DNA of 64,000 bases from Halobacteriovorax marinus SJ (GCF_000210915.2 NC_016620.1:2666001-2730000), one strand, 5' to 3'. Shown: positions 1 through 9,630, counted from the stretch's first letter. Program-made: numbers and translations. The notes: generated by a model from the sequence alone, not told the origin.

Positions 1-191
1 TTAGTTGCTTTCTTTGCTACTTTCTTAGTCGCTTTCTTAGCAACTTTTTTCTTTGTTGCTTTCTTAGCTACTTTCTTAGCTGCTTTTTTCTTAGTTGCTT
101 TCTTAGCTGTTTTCTTAGCAACTTTCTTTGCAGCTGTCTTTTTTGTGGCCTTCTTAGCTACTTTTTTAGTAGCTTTCTTTTTTACTGCCAT
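1..191 (-). CDS. Histone H1-like Lys/Ala-rich protein (3' end outside window)
   Basis: The visible 63 codons are almost only Lys, Ala, Thr and Val in a repeating pattern of the type KKVAKKATKK, after a start reading MAVKKKATKK. This is the composition of bacterial histone H1-like proteins (the C-terminal H1 type, as in Chlamydia Hc1/Hc2 and Bordetella BpH1), which bind and compact DNA through lysine charge. Two ATGs lie in frame at 197 and 191. An AGGAGG at 203-198 touches the first and stands six bases from the second, so 191 is the likely start. No stop codon is reached before base 1, so the gene continues off the left edge. A role in nucleoid compaction is family knowledge, not shown here. 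Confidence 0.8.
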   Translation of the reverse strand, partial: MAVKKKATKKVAKKATKKTAAKKVAKKTAKKATKKKAAKKVAKKATKKKVAKKATKKVAKKAT

Positions 192-617
192 TGACATCCT
201 CCTGGCTTTTTAACACTTATAGATTCAGAATAAACATAATTTTATTTTAACGCAAATAAAAAAGTACGCTTTTATTATGAATCTGTTAAAAAAAAATTTA
301 AACAGTTTATAAACTGATTTCGGTTTTAATTTAGAATTACTTTACAAAAAAATACATCACTAGTGAAACACACGATGAACATTAGTGTTTCACGTTTCGT
401 TTTTTTGTTCATTACTAATTTTCAATAGAAATTTCATGTTTTTCTAAATTTCAGATTACATTTTTAAGAGGTGATTTTTTTTTAGAAAATATCTACTCTC
501 ACCAAGAGAAAATGCGCAAAATATGCCCCTAAAGAGCACTAATAAGCACATATAGTTGGCATATTTTTAACTTTTTCTATCAAAATTATGCAGAAAATCT
601 CATGAACTTAAAGATTT
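192..617. other. AT-rich intergenic region with two dyads
   Basis: There is no coding signal in this 426-base gap. It should carry the promoter of the histone-like gene and the 3' end of the gene at 618. Two symmetric sites stand out. One is a perfect 14-bp palindrome, CAGTTTATAAACTG, at 303-316. The other is a 9-bp inverted repeat, GTGAAACAC (363-371) with GTGTTTCAC (385-393), with arm centres 22 bp apart, about two helical turns. Neither is followed closely enough by a T-run to be a convincing terminator, so operator sites are as likely. Confidence 0.4.
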
Positions 618-2963
618 TTATTCATCAGAAGAAGCGAGATCACTAATATATGGATATCCATGCCAAACTTCTTTAAATGATTCATTAAAATAATGCTCTT
701 CTCTCCCTCTATCACTCTCACTAACAGCAATAAATGGATCTATAGTTTTAGCACTTTTAAAGTTTAACATTATTGGGTTATAAGCTCTTCTTCCCAACTC
801 ACAAGAGACGAAATTTGGAGATTTTGTAGTACTTAAAGAGACATCATTCTTAAATTTCATACATTGATCTAGACATTCTCTTTCATTCTTAACATTAACC
901 TTTTTTGTACCTATATATTTTGAAGTTCTACCACCAATTCTTGATAAATTTCCCATCGTACATTGAGGATTAGAGCTAAATCGAAGAAGTGTTTTATTAT
1001 TGACCCTTACTTCAATATCATAGAGTTCATCTTTCTTAAGGCGAAATCCATAATGATCAGCATATGCCTTCGCCCCACCTTTTTTACTATTCATTCCAAT
1101 TGATAAACAATCTTCCTCACTTTCAACAATAAACTCTCTTATAGGTTTTCTTGACCAATGATAGTTAAAGTAAGAACAATTTAAGTATGTTTTCTCTTCT
1201 TCTGAGTAGATTAAACTCTTAAATCCAAACATTGGATTAGCTATCATATTCGGTAACTCTCGACATTTGAAATTAGAGAGCTTCTTCTTCCCAAGCTTAG
1301 CTCTCTGCTCTTTACAGACATCTAAGCAATCTCTTGCACCCGAAGGTAAATCAAACTCTCTTACAGATCTCTTATGCCCACTTCTCTCATAAGATATTTC
1401 ACATTTTGGAGCTGAAATATCATACGGCTGTGGATACTTGGCAAATTTAGAAATAGTTAGTCTATGAGGAAGGGCCTTCGAAGACATTCTAGTGAAGGGA
1501 ACATTTCCTAAGTAGAAGATATACTCTTGCCATTTACTCGGATCCAATTCATATATATCTCTATTGGCCATAAAGCGGCATTCATTTCTGGTTTTACTCT
1601 TATAGCTCTTGCTCTTAAAAACTCTCTTATTTGAGCTTTGTAAATCCTTTAAGTTTGGATTTCTACGATCACTCGATGGAGTATATATAATGGAGTGACA
1701 CTCCCCTCTTATATACTCCAAGATAGGAGGTGGAAGTTGTCCTCCTCGACCTAATTCTTCAAAACCAAAAGACTTCCTTGCTGGATAATTACCAAGTTCA
1801 ACCAAACGTGCCTTATAGGCCTGCTCAAACTTTGTCATTCTTTCGAGACACTCTAGTTTCGTTGCAGCGCTAAATGGATATGGATTAAAGCTCTCAAAAT
1901 AGTAACTATCTTTTTGAACTCCAATAACTTGCTCTTTAAATGGAGTTCTTCCTTTTGGAAGTTTATTAAAACCTATATTACAGAGTATTTGGTGAGGAGT
2001 TGTATACTTTAATTTATAAATACTCTCCGCAAGTGCAAATCCAGCATCTCTATCATTAAAGTAATTCCTAATAGCTGATATCCACTGATCATTCTCTTTT
2101 GCATATGAGCAATCCACTTCCCTGTAACGACTACAATTAAAATAATCTTTTCTATAATTATATTTAGATAAACTTAATTCTGATGAGTTTGATTTAAAGT
2201 GCTGAATCATTGCGGGAGAGAAGGGACCATCAGTTAAATATATCCTTACGATCTTAGATGGAATATGAGCAAACCTTTCATCCTGAACAATGTTTTCAAT
2301 ACTAACCTTATCAGCAGGACTCAACTTAGCATAAACTCTCTCCATCTCCATCAAGCATTCCTTACTCTGACACTTATCTTCATTTGCCTTTTGAGAGAGG
2401 TTCATCATTTCTTTTTGTGTATCAACTTTGTCTAATGAAGTTACTGAGCTGCTTGCAGAAGTTGTTATGCTCTTTGGTGCTGAAACTCTTGCGACACTCA
2501 CTCCAGATGATGTGCTTTTTGGATATGTTTTTTTAACGCCATTTGTATTTATTATTTTAGAATACTTTCTAATATTTTTAATTCTTCCTTTCTTTAATTC
2601 AGTTGGACTAATCTCTTTCTTAATTTCTTCACTAATATCTCTTATACAATCAAGATCTGAACACATGGCCGATCTAAAGGTAATTTGCCCAATACATCCT
2701 GAAAAGTTTTTTGACTTAGAACACTTCCATGCACTAAGTTCTTCAAATTCAACAAAACTCCCCATACAGGCCTTATCTGAACAAGCTTCAAACTTTCTCT
2801 TTTTTAAATTTAAGCAATCTTCATCAGAGCATGATCGCTCAATGAAATCATTGTAGAAATCACTTAATTGTTCAGAGGATAAGTCTTCTAAGCTAGATGA
2901 ATATACTAGTGAAGTCTTTATAATTAAAATAAGAGTAACAAGTGGATATAGATAAATTTTCAT
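618..2963 (-). CDS. Large Cys-rich secreted protein, unknown function
   Basis: This is a 781-residue protein with an N-terminal signal sequence (hydrophobic to about residue 20, then SSS). I do not recognise a family. The N-terminal third repeats a short motif of two cysteines four residues apart: C45-C50 (CSDEDC), C61-C66 (CSDKAC), C101-C106 (CSDLDC) and one more near residue 200 (CQSKEC). Further cysteine pairs recur to the C-terminus, which suggests a disulfide-bonded periplasmic or extracellular protein. A Ser/Thr/Val-rich stretch near residues 150-180 looks like a linker. It is transcribed alone; the ATG has no clear Shine-Dalgarno sequence. Confidence 0.75.
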   Translation of the reverse strand: MKIYLYPLVTLILIIKTSLVYSSSLEDLSSEQLSDFYNDFIERSCSDEDCLNLKKRKFEACSDKACMGSFVEFEELSAWKCSKSKNFSGCIGQITFRSAMCSDLDCIRDISEEIKKEISPTELKKGRIKNIRKYSKIINTNGVKKTYPKSTSSGVSVARVSAPKSITTSASSSVTSLDKVDTQKEMMNLSQKANEDKCQSKECLMEMERVYAKLSPADKVSIENIVQDERFAHIPSKIVRIYLTDGPFSPAMIQHFKSNSSELSLSKYNYRKDYFNCSRYREVDCSYAKENDQWISAIRNYFNDRDAGFALAESIYKLKYTTPHQILCNIGFNKLPKGRTPFKEQVIGVQKDSYYFESFNPYPFSAATKLECLERMTKFEQAYKARLVELGNYPARKSFGFEELGRGGQLPPPILEYIRGECHSIIYTPSSDRRNPNLKDLQSSNKRVFKSKSYKSKTRNECRFMANRDIYELDPSKWQEYIFYLGNVPFTRMSSKALPHRLTISKFAKYPQPYDISAPKCEISYERSGHKRSVREFDLPSGARDCLDVCKEQRAKLGKKKLSNFKCRELPNMIANPMFGFKSLIYSEEEKTYLNCSYFNYHWSRKPIREFIVESEEDCLSIGMNSKKGGAKAYADHYGFRLKKDELYDIEVRVNNKTLLRFSSNPQCTMGNLSRIGGRTSKYIGTKKVNVKNERECLDQCMKFKNDVSLSTTKSPNFVSCELGRRAYNPIMLNFKSAKTIDPFIAVSESDRGREEHYFNESFKEVWHGYPYISDLASSDE

Positions 2964-3069
2964 CTACTTAGCTTAACATAATATCATTATTCCAATGAAT
3001 AATTTCCATTTATTAAGCTAAGTATTTAAATATAAAAAACCTCAAATTAAAGCATCAGTGCCCTAGAAA

Positions 3070-5424
3070 TTACTCGTATTTAAAAGTAATTTCCTCGCCA
3101 TCATAGTCAACAATAACCTTTCCACCTTTGGCCAATTCCCCAAAGAGAACTTCATTGGATAGAGGCTTTTTAATTTGTTGATCAATAATTCTTCCAATCG
3201 GTCTAGCACCCATTTTTGGATCATAACCCGTATCGGCCAACCAAAGTTTTGCTTTTTGCGTAACTTCTATCTCAACATTCTTTGCTGCTAATCTCGTTTC
3301 TAAATCAAGTAAGAACTTATCAACGATCTTCACAATGAATTCACTACCAAGCTTATTGAAGTGAATAATTCCATCTAATCTATTTCTAAATTCAGGGCTA
3401 AAGAAATTCTTTAAGGTCTGATCTCTCTTTGCTGTATTGCCTTCAAATTTAGCTTGCCCAAGACCAATTGAGCCCGCATCCATTTGCTTTGCCCCAGCAT
3501 TAGTTGTCATGATAATCACTGTATTTCTAAAATCAGTGGTTCTACCTTGAGAGTCTGTTAATGAACCATGATCCATTACCTGTAAAAGAATATTATAAAT
3601 ATCAGGATGGGCCTTTTCAATTTCATCTAAAAGAAGAATACAATGTGGATTCTTTTTTACAGCATCTGTAAGTAGACCTCCATTATCATAACCAACATAA
3701 CCAGGAGGAGCCCCTATAAGTTTAGCCACAGAGTGTTTTTCCATATACTCCGACATATCAAAACGCTCTAAGTGGGAACCTAAATTATGGGCCAATTGTC
3801 TAGCAAGCTCTGTTTTCCCAACACCAGTTGGACCGGCAAAGAGAAAGTTCGCCATTGGCTTATTCTCATGCCCTAACCCTGATCTTGAAAGAATTATGGC
3901 ATCACTTACCTTCTCTACTGCTTCATCTTGACCATAGATTACGAGATGAAGATTAGACTTTAAATTCTTTAAGCGATCCTTATCGCTTCCTGTCACACTA
4001 ATCTCAGGAATTTTAGCGAGCTTAGAAATGATCGCCTCAACATCTTTTTTAGAGATATTCTTCTTTCTCTTATTCTTTGGAAGTAAGTGCACTCTTGCTC
4101 CAACTTCATCTACAACATCAATCGATTTATCTGGGTTCTTTCTATCTCCCAGAAACTTATCTGAAAGATCGACTGCCGCTCTAAGAACAGCATTTGAATA
4201 TTTAACACCGTGATGCTCTTCAAACTTAGGCTTTAATCCCTTTAGGATTTGATAAGTATCATCTAGTGATGGCTCATCCACATCAATTTTTTGAAACCTG
4301 CGACTAAAAGCATGATCTTTTTCAATAAATTTTCTGAATTCATCGTGAGTGGTACTTCCCACACAGCGTACTCTTCCAGAAGATAGAGCTGGCTTTAAAA
4401 GATTAGAAGCATCCATACTTCCTCCATTCGTTGCCCCAGCTCCCATGACGGTATGAATCTCATCGATAAAGAGGATTGCTTTCTCTCCTTTATCTTGAAT
4501 AGTGTCTAAATCTTTTAAAACGTTCTTTAGTCTCTTTTCAAAATCCCCTCTAAATTTTGCTCCAGCAAGTAGTGCGGCCATATCAAGACTAAAAATTGTT
4601 GTGCCTTCTAAAACTTCAGGAACATTTCCCTCTACTATACTTTTTGCCAATCCTTCTACGATTGCAGTTTTACCTACTCCGGCTTCTCCAACGAGAAGAG
4701 GGTTATTCTTTCTTCTACGACATAGTATTTCAACTATTCTCTCTAGTTCATCTTCTCTTCCAATGAGAGGATCTATTTTATTTTTCTTTGCTAAAGAATT
4801 TAGGTTCACACAGAACTCATTAAGTGCTGCATTCTCTTTCTTCTCTTTATTAATTCTACTAGGAGTTATTCCACCCTCAAGCTCTGAGTCACTAATAAAC
4901 TCTTCATCACTATTTGCAGGTTCATCTGCTCCATGAGCAATATATCTAACGACATCAAATCTTTCGATACCGTGCTTTTGAATAGAGTACAGAGCGAAGC
5001 TTTCTTTTTCTTGAAACATAGAAACCAAAATATTGATTCCCATAATGTGTCTTTTACCAGAGGACTGAACATGAATCGCGGCCCTTTGAATAACTCTTTG
5101 TAGGGATAGAGAAATCTCTGGTTGATACTTAATTCCATTCTCACTAGCGAGCTTTCTTAGCTCTTCATCGACAAATTGTTGTTCACTTAAATTTTGAACT
5201 TGTTCGTCTGTGAGAATACTAAAATTATCTTTATCATTTAGAAACTCTACGAGATCAGTTTGTATTTGATCAACATCTGCGCCTAGGTCATTTAAAACTT
5301 CTATAACCTGATCGTCATCTAGCATAGAGATAAGAACTGTCTCCAGTGTGAGATATTCATGCTTCTTCTCATTCGCGATCTGAATGGCTTGATTTATAAT
5401 TTCTTCTAGTTTCTTTGACATCAT
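3070..5424 (-). CDS. clpA: ClpA, AAA+ unfoldase of the ClpAP protease
   Basis: This 784-residue protein unfolds substrates and threads them into ClpP. It has an N-terminal double Clp-N repeat (about 1-150), a first AAA+ module with Walker A GEAGVGKT at 246-253 and DEIHTVMGAG downstream, and a second module with Walker A GPTGVGKT and the typical arginine-rich C-terminal segment (FRNRLD). An IGLG stretch in the second module matches the ClpP-binding IGL/IGF loop of ClpA. There is no ClpB-type middle coiled coil. It starts 9 bases after clpS, so the two are co-transcribed, the usual arrangement. A GAGG sits 5 bases before the first of two adjacent ATGs, so the start could be 5424 or 5421. Confidence 0.96.
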   Translation of the reverse strand: MMSKKLEEIINQAIQIANEKKHEYLTLETVLISMLDDDQVIEVLNDLGADVDQIQTDLVEFLNDKDNFSILTDEQVQNLSEQQFVDEELRKLASENGIKYQPEISLSLQRVIQRAAIHVQSSGKRHIMGINILVSMFQEKESFALYSIQKHGIERFDVVRYIAHGADEPANSDEEFISDSELEGGITPSRINKEKKENAALNEFCVNLNSLAKKNKIDPLIGREDELERIVEILCRRRKNNPLLVGEAGVGKTAIVEGLAKSIVEGNVPEVLEGTTIFSLDMAALLAGAKFRGDFEKRLKNVLKDLDTIQDKGEKAILFIDEIHTVMGAGATNGGSMDASNLLKPALSSGRVRCVGSTTHDEFRKFIEKDHAFSRRFQKIDVDEPSLDDTYQILKGLKPKFEEHHGVKYSNAVLRAAVDLSDKFLGDRKNPDKSIDVVDEVGARVHLLPKNKRKKNISKKDVEAIISKLAKIPEISVTGSDKDRLKNLKSNLHLVIYGQDEAVEKVSDAIILSRSGLGHENKPMANFLFAGPTGVGKTELARQLAHNLGSHLERFDMSEYMEKHSVAKLIGAPPGYVGYDNGGLLTDAVKKNPHCILLLDEIEKAHPDIYNILLQVMDHGSLTDSQGRTTDFRNTVIIMTTNAGAKQMDAGSIGLGQAKFEGNTAKRDQTLKNFFSPEFRNRLDGIIHFNKLGSEFIVKIVDKFLLDLETRLAAKNVEIEVTQKAKLWLADTGYDPKMGARPIGRIIDQQIKKPLSNEVLFGELAKGGKVIVDYDGEEITFKYE

Positions 5425-5433
5425 AAAAACCTC

Positions 5434-5805
5434 TTAGGCCTCGGGCTCAATGGTACATTTTAAGGGATGTCCATTCTCCTTGGCTTCTTGATTGACTTTC
5501 TCTGACTTGGTTTCTGCAATCTCATAGCTATAAACCCCACACACTCCTATTCCTTCATTGTGCACTTTAAGCATAATTGCTTGGGCCTCTTCTAAGTTCT
5601 TTGCAAAAACTTTTTGCAGAATATAAATGACAAACTCCATCGTGGTATAGTCATCATTATGAATGAGTACCTTATACTTTCTCGGTTTTTTCACCTTGAT
5701 TTTCTTTATGGTGGCGACACCTCCTTCGCCATACTCATCCTCTTCACTTAAGATGGGATTGAATCTGTAGTCGTCAAGGTTATATTTTTTTTCGTAATTA
5801 GACAT
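5434..5805 (-). CDS. clpS: ClpS, N-degron adaptor for ClpAP
   Basis: ClpS delivers proteins with destabilising N-terminal residues to ClpA. The core carries the substrate pocket: NDDYTTMEF with Asn50, Asp51, Asp52 and gatekeeper Met56, then the helix ending LKVHNEGIGVCG with His82, and an AETK segment. The protein is 123 residues; the first 40 or so, acidic then Lys-rich (IKKIKVKKPRKYK), form the flexible tail that in other ClpS proteins engages the ClpA pore. It is the first gene of clpS-clpA. The Shine-Dalgarno sequence (GAGAG) is weak. Confidence 0.95.
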   Translation of the reverse strand: MSNYEKKYNLDDYRFNPILSEEDEYGEGGVATIKKIKVKKPRKYKVLIHNDDYTTMEFVIYILQKVFAKNLEEAQAIMLKVHNEGIGVCGVYSYEIAETKSEKVNQEAKENGHPLKCTIEPEA

Positions 5806-5915
5806 ATTTAACTCTCATTTGCCTTTAGTATCTATTATTATTATCCTTTTATTGAATACTCTTTTCAACTAAACAAAGCTGAATTGATAAAAATTTAAAC
5901 AAAAAGGTCGTAACT

Positions 5916-6419
5916 ATGAGTTTTTGGGACATATTTATAGCAAAAGAAGAAGCTAAGCCTAAGTCTGTGCTTCAATCTAAAGTCCAAGAGCAATTTCCCA
6001 ATTATCCTGAATCAAAAAGGATTCTCATATCGTGCTTAGCTGGTCTATGCGCACGTATAGCCTATGTTGACTTTGATATTTCCCCAAAAGAAAAAGACGC
6101 TATAAAAGGCGCTCTAAGTAAGTGGATGAACCTCAGTGAGGAAGAAGCTGACTTTGTTGCAACCTCAGCTCTTGATGAAGTTAAAGAGCTATCTGGCATT
6201 GAACCAAGAAAGTACTGTACTGCACTTAATGACTTACTCGACAACGATGATAAGTTGCATATTCTAGAGTCTCTCTTTCAAGTTTCTGCCGCAGATGGAA
6301 ATGTTGAAGAACTAGAGAGCGAAGAAATAAGAATTATTGCAACGGCATTACTTCTAGAGCATAAACACTTTATCGCCGCTCGTGCGACAGTGGCCAAGTA
6401 CCTTGGAGCCCTCAAGTAA
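5916..6419 (+). CDS. TerB-like domain protein
   Basis: This 167-residue soluble, mostly helical protein resembles the TerB / DjlA N-terminal fold. The segment from about residue 42 (AYVDFDISPKEKDAI) is the typical first acidic metal-site helix pair, and SAADGNVEELESEE near residue 127 is the second; TerB proteins carry these two symmetric acid-rich repeats. TerB domains occur in tellurite/stress systems and co-chaperones and probably bind divalent metal. No ter operon partners are nearby, so a specific function is not supported. AAGG lies 8 bases before the ATG. It converges on the next gene with a one-base gap. Confidence 0.7.
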   Translation: MSFWDIFIAKEEAKPKSVLQSKVQEQFPNYPESKRILISCLAGLCARIAYVDFDISPKEKDAIKGALSKWMNLSEEEADFVATSALDEVKELSGIEPRKYCTALNDLLDNDDKLHILESLFQVSAADGNVEELESEEIRIIATALLLEHKHFIAARATVAKYLGALK

Positions 6420-6420
6420 T

Positions 6421-7587
6421 TTAATGACAATATTGGCTGATAATTTTATCTAAGTATTTATCTGGAATCTTATGCCCGTATTCTAAAGAGCACATAAGGT
6501 TCCCCTCGTCTCTTTCTAATTCATAGTAAATAAGCTCTTGTGACCTAGAATCATAATACTCAACATAGCAGTCTTTAAAGCCTAGAGAGTGACCAAATTC
6601 GTGAGCAATGGTTTTAACTCTCTCCATTCCCACGACATTAGAATTTAGATAGATTGTCTGTAATTCATTGATGGCCACACGAGATGGCCCACTACTTATA
6701 TTTACAACCCTTACACCGTCTACAGAGTTTACAAACTTAAGTTCAATATCATCTCTTTTCCAATACTGAGAAATAGCATTGATGACTTCCGCACTAGCTT
6801 GGTCTGAATATATTGGAATGGTAATTTCATATTTTTCATTTTTCTGACACTCTATATTCAATGGACCTTCACTCATTCCAAAAATATTCTTTTGAAAAAA
6901 AACTTTTGCACTCTTTAAATTTTCTTTTATAAATTCATCTTCACCATCAAAAATAGTGGCAATATCGTAGTGAACTTTACAATAATTTCGCCTTTGAAAA
7001 AGTGAGCAAATATTAACTGTTTTCTCTCTCTTTTCTTCAGCAGTAAGAGTCTTTGAAAGTCTCTCTTTGACAAAGCAGTCCTCTGTACAAAATGATGCTT
7101 CTAGCTCAATGAAGTCATTCAACTCTTGGGCGCTATTATCAATTAATGATGTTAAGTGACATTGGTGGAATGACCAACGATCGAAGTTAATTCTCAGCTT
7201 CTTTATTCGTTGAGAATAAAGTTGATAGTCATTAGTTGAGAGAGTTAGCTCTTGATTTGAATCTCGAAACTCCTCTAATTCATCAAGCTCCCCAGTCATA
7301 CTCTTTTCACTCAAAATAAGAGGACTAATAAGACTTGAATTTCCACTTTCAGAACTCTTATCAAATTTCGTTATCATATTGCTAGAGATTGAAAGTCTAG
7401 ACAGATATTCCTCTAGGGCAATAATTCTTCCCTCAATTTTCTCTCTCTGCTCTTCATTACAAGTTCTTGAGCTTAGACTTGCTTCTATATAAGCAGTACC
7501 AAGATCGGACTCACTTCTAGAGTTCTTCTTTACCCCACAAGAAATGAGAGTGAATAGACAAATGAATACTGTCCAAAATTTAGACAC
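6421..7587 (-). CDS. Lipoprotein with metzincin-type zinc protease motif
   Basis: A lipoprotein signal ends at LISC (Cys17), so the protein is probably membrane-anchored. The N-terminal two thirds are unrecognised, partly coiled and contain several cysteine pairs. The C-terminal part has His329, Glu330, His333, Gly336 and Asp339, the HExxHxxGxxD zinc site of metzincins in the rarer form where Asp replaces the third His. NLMCS around Met365 fits the Met-turn. This supports a zinc endopeptidase of 388 residues; a substrate cannot be inferred. The start is GTG with AGGAG six bases upstream. The gene is monocistronic, downstream of the terminator behind the hibernation factor. Confidence 0.8.
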   Translation of the reverse strand: MSKFWTVFICLFTLISCGVKKNSRSESDLGTAYIEASLSSRTCNEEQREKIEGRIIALEEYLSRLSISSNMITKFDKSSESGNSSLISPLILSEKSMTGELDELEEFRDSNQELTLSTNDYQLYSQRIKKLRINFDRWSFHQCHLTSLIDNSAQELNDFIELEASFCTEDCFVKERLSKTLTAEEKREKTVNICSLFQRRNYCKVHYDIATIFDGEDEFIKENLKSAKVFFQKNIFGMSEGPLNIECQKNEKYEITIPIYSDQASAEVINAISQYWKRDDIELKFVNSVDGVRVVNISSGPSRVAINELQTIYLNSNVVGMERVKTIAHEFGHSLGFKDCYVEYYDSRSQELIYYELERDEGNLMCSLEYGHKIPDKYLDKIISQYCH

Positions 7588-7665
7588 TAAAATCTCCTAA
7601 ATAACTAAAAGGTGGATAATAAACTCCACACCCTATTTAAGAGTTCAAATTCAGTGCCAAGAAAT

Positions 7666-7699
7666 AAAAAAACGCCTCATTAGAAGAGGCGCTTTTTTT
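7666..7699 (-). terminator. Rho-independent terminator of the hibernation-factor gene
   Basis: The stem is CGCCTC (7673-7678) with GAGGCG (7686-7691), closed by a 7-base loop. A run of seven A (7666-7672) and seven T (7693-7699) flank it, so it works on the minus strand just after the gene ending at 7720 and is symmetric enough to act both ways. Confidence 0.85.
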
Positions 7700-7719
7700 A
7701 ATTTAAATTTAGTGATCTC

Positions 7720-8088
7720 TTAAGCGACGTAATCTTCGTCGTACTCGGCCCAGGCCATCTCAGGATCATTAATTTTCATCTCTTTAACAGCAACTCTGTG
7801 TTTGCTATTCTTCCATTTCCCTTTCTTCTTTTGAAGCTGCTTCTCAAGCTTATCAACAACAACATCAATAGTCTTATAAAGACTATCAGAGTGTCCCGTA
7901 GCATGATAATGGAAAGTAGGCCCATTTAAGTCTACTTCAGCATAGTGATTTCCCTCTTTCACATAACAGCTCCACTTCAAATTAATTTCTCCGTCAATAA
8001 ACTTTTTAAGCTTAGCTGACTTTTCATGGATTCTGTCATCAAGTGCTTGAGTGTGCTCTAAATGAAGAAATGTGATAGTCACTTTCAT
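7720..8088 (-). CDS. hpf: Ribosome hibernation promoting factor (short HPF/YfiA)
   Basis: This 122-residue S30AE-family protein binds the decoding region of idle 30S subunits in stationary phase. Features are the N-terminal strand (TITFLHLEHTQALDDRIHEK), the core VDLNGPTFHYHATGHSDSLYKTID, and a Lys-rich helix (KLEKQQLQKKKGKWKN type) contacting rRNA. The long-HPF dimerisation domain is absent, so this is the short type. It follows rpoN by 69 bases, the same order as in Proteobacteria (lptB-rpoN-hpf). A small hairpin, ACACT with AGTGT, lies in the gap before it. Confidence 0.93.
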   Translation of the reverse strand: MKVTITFLHLEHTQALDDRIHEKSAKLKKFIDGEINLKWSCYVKEGNHYAEVDLNGPTFHYHATGHSDSLYKTIDVVVDKLEKQLQKKKGKWKNSKHRVAVKEMKINDPEMAWAEYDEDYVA

Positions 8089-8157
8089 AAACGTCCTACT
8101 CCTGTCGTTATGTTTTTCTACACTTTGCTAGTGTATGAAACTTATCGTAATAAATTA

Positions 8158-9630
8158 TTAAGATTTTACTTTTCTTTTCGAAGAAGATTCAATTCCCAGC
8201 ATCTCTCGATACTTAGCTACTGTTCTCCTCGCAACTTTTACGTCATCTCGACTTAAAAGGTCGGCGATTTTCTGATCAGAAAGAGGTTTCTTAGGGCTTT
8301 CGTTGGCCACTAATTCTTTAATCTTAAGCTTTAAAACTTCACTTGAGATATCGTCTCCACCATTCTTTCCACCAATACCAGTATTAAAGAAATACTTTAG
8401 TTCAAAGAGACCAATTGGCGTGTGCATATACTTATTCGTTGTCACTCTCGATACTGTTGACTCATGCATTCCAATTTCATTGGCAACATCTTTTAAGATC
8501 ATTGGCTTTAAATATTTTGGACCCTTTTTAAAGAATTCTTGTTGCTGCCTTACGATTGCTTTAGAAACTTTATAAATAGTTTGTTGTCTAGTTTGAATAG
8601 ACTTTAACAACCACTTTGCAGATTTTAATTTATCTAAAACATACTCACTTGCTTCACTCTTCTCACCTTTAGCACTCGTTAAAAGTTCTTGATAGAGCTT
8701 TGAAATTCTAAGACGAGGAATTCCTTCATCGTTCACTTGTACAACAAATTCTCCACCCACTTCAACGACATAAATATCAGGTGTGATATAGTGAGTATCT
8801 TGATCAGAGACAAGACGTCCTGGCTTTGGATGAAATTGATGTAGAAGCTTCGCAGTCTCCATTATAATTTCAGAAGACGCTCCCGTTTCCTTACTAATTT
8901 TTGCATAGTCTTTTCTATGTAGATCTTCTAAGTGGAAGCTAATAATCTTTTCTAACAAAGGAGATCTCTCCTCTGCGATTCTCGCCTGAGCAAGAAGACA
9001 GTCAGTTAGATTAGCTGCTCCACAACCTACAGGATCAAAGCGCTGAACCATTTCAAAGACATCAAATGCATGATCTCTCTCTAGCTCAGTCTTTGCAATG
9101 ATTTCATCATAAGATGTACTTAGGTAACCATCATCATTAATGTTGTGAATAATCTCTAGACCAAGAGCGAGTTCCTCGTTTGTAAGGTCTTCCATTCTTA
9201 GCTGCCACTCAAGGTGATCAGCAAGAGACATCCCCTTAGAGATTATATTTTCATAATTAGGTGTTTCATCACTTGAGGCCGGACCAACCATTGATGGAGT
9301 CGAAGACGAGTTATTATATGTCTCGACATATTTCTGCCAATCAAAGTCATCATCTTTTGAAATAACTGGTGCTTCATCAAAGTTTTCACTCTTTGCTTCC
9401 GCCCCCTGGCTCTCTAATTTTTCTACATTGTAATCGTCTTCTGATTTCTTATCTGGAACTTCATTACCATTGCCAAATTCTTCGAGCATTGGATTTTCAA
9501 CCATCTCTTCAGCAATAACAGAAGTCATTTCAAGGTGAGTTAAAGTCAAGAGTTTGATCGCCTGCTGCAATTGCGGCGTCATCATCAAGTTCTGAGATTG
9601 TTTAAGACTTTGTGAGATCTTAACTGCCAT
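8158..9630 (-). CDS. rpoN: RNA polymerase sigma-54 factor
   Basis: Sigma-54 directs RNA polymerase to -24/-12 promoters that need AAA+ activators. The 490-residue protein has the Gln/Leu-rich activator-interacting region I (SQNLMMTPQLQQAIKLL), an acidic variable region II (about 50-110), the core-binding domain, the central HTH (HESTVSRVTTNKY, about 385-400) and the RpoN box ARRTVAKYR at 467-475 near the C-terminus. It is in the lptCA-lptB-rpoN-hpf block. No sigma-54 enhancer-binding protein is encoded in the window. Confidence 0.97.
   Translation of the reverse strand: MAVKISQSLKQSQNLMMTPQLQQAIKLLTLTHLEMTSVIAEEMVENPMLEEFGNGNEVPDKKSEDDYNVEKLESQGAEAKSENFDEAPVISKDDDFDWQKYVETYNNSSSTPSMVGPASSDETPNYENIISKGMSLADHLEWQLRMEDLTNEELALGLEIIHNINDDGYLSTSYDEIIAKTELERDHAFDVFEMVQRFDPVGCGAANLTDCLLAQARIAEERSPLLEKIISFHLEDLHRKDYAKISKETGASSEIIMETAKLLHQFHPKPGRLVSDQDTHYITPDIYVVEVGGEFVVQVNDEGIPRLRISKLYQELLTSAKGEKSEASEYVLDKLKSAKWLLKSIQTRQQTIYKVSKAIVRQQQEFFKKGPKYLKPMILKDVANEIGMHESTVSRVTTNKYMHTPIGLFELKYFFNTGIGGKNGGDDISSEVLKLKIKELVANESPKKPLSDQKIADLLSRDDVKVARRTVAKYREMLGIESSSKRKVKS

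Noticed and set aside
363-393. Inverted repeat as a terminator
   Set aside because: The T-run is five bases away on the plus strand, where no gene lies upstream, and eight or more away on the minus strand; kept as a dyad only.
2428-2856. Open frame of 142 codons on the plus strand inside the Cys-rich protein gene
   Set aside because: Antisense shadow of a real 781-codon gene; no RBS and no recognisable protein pattern.
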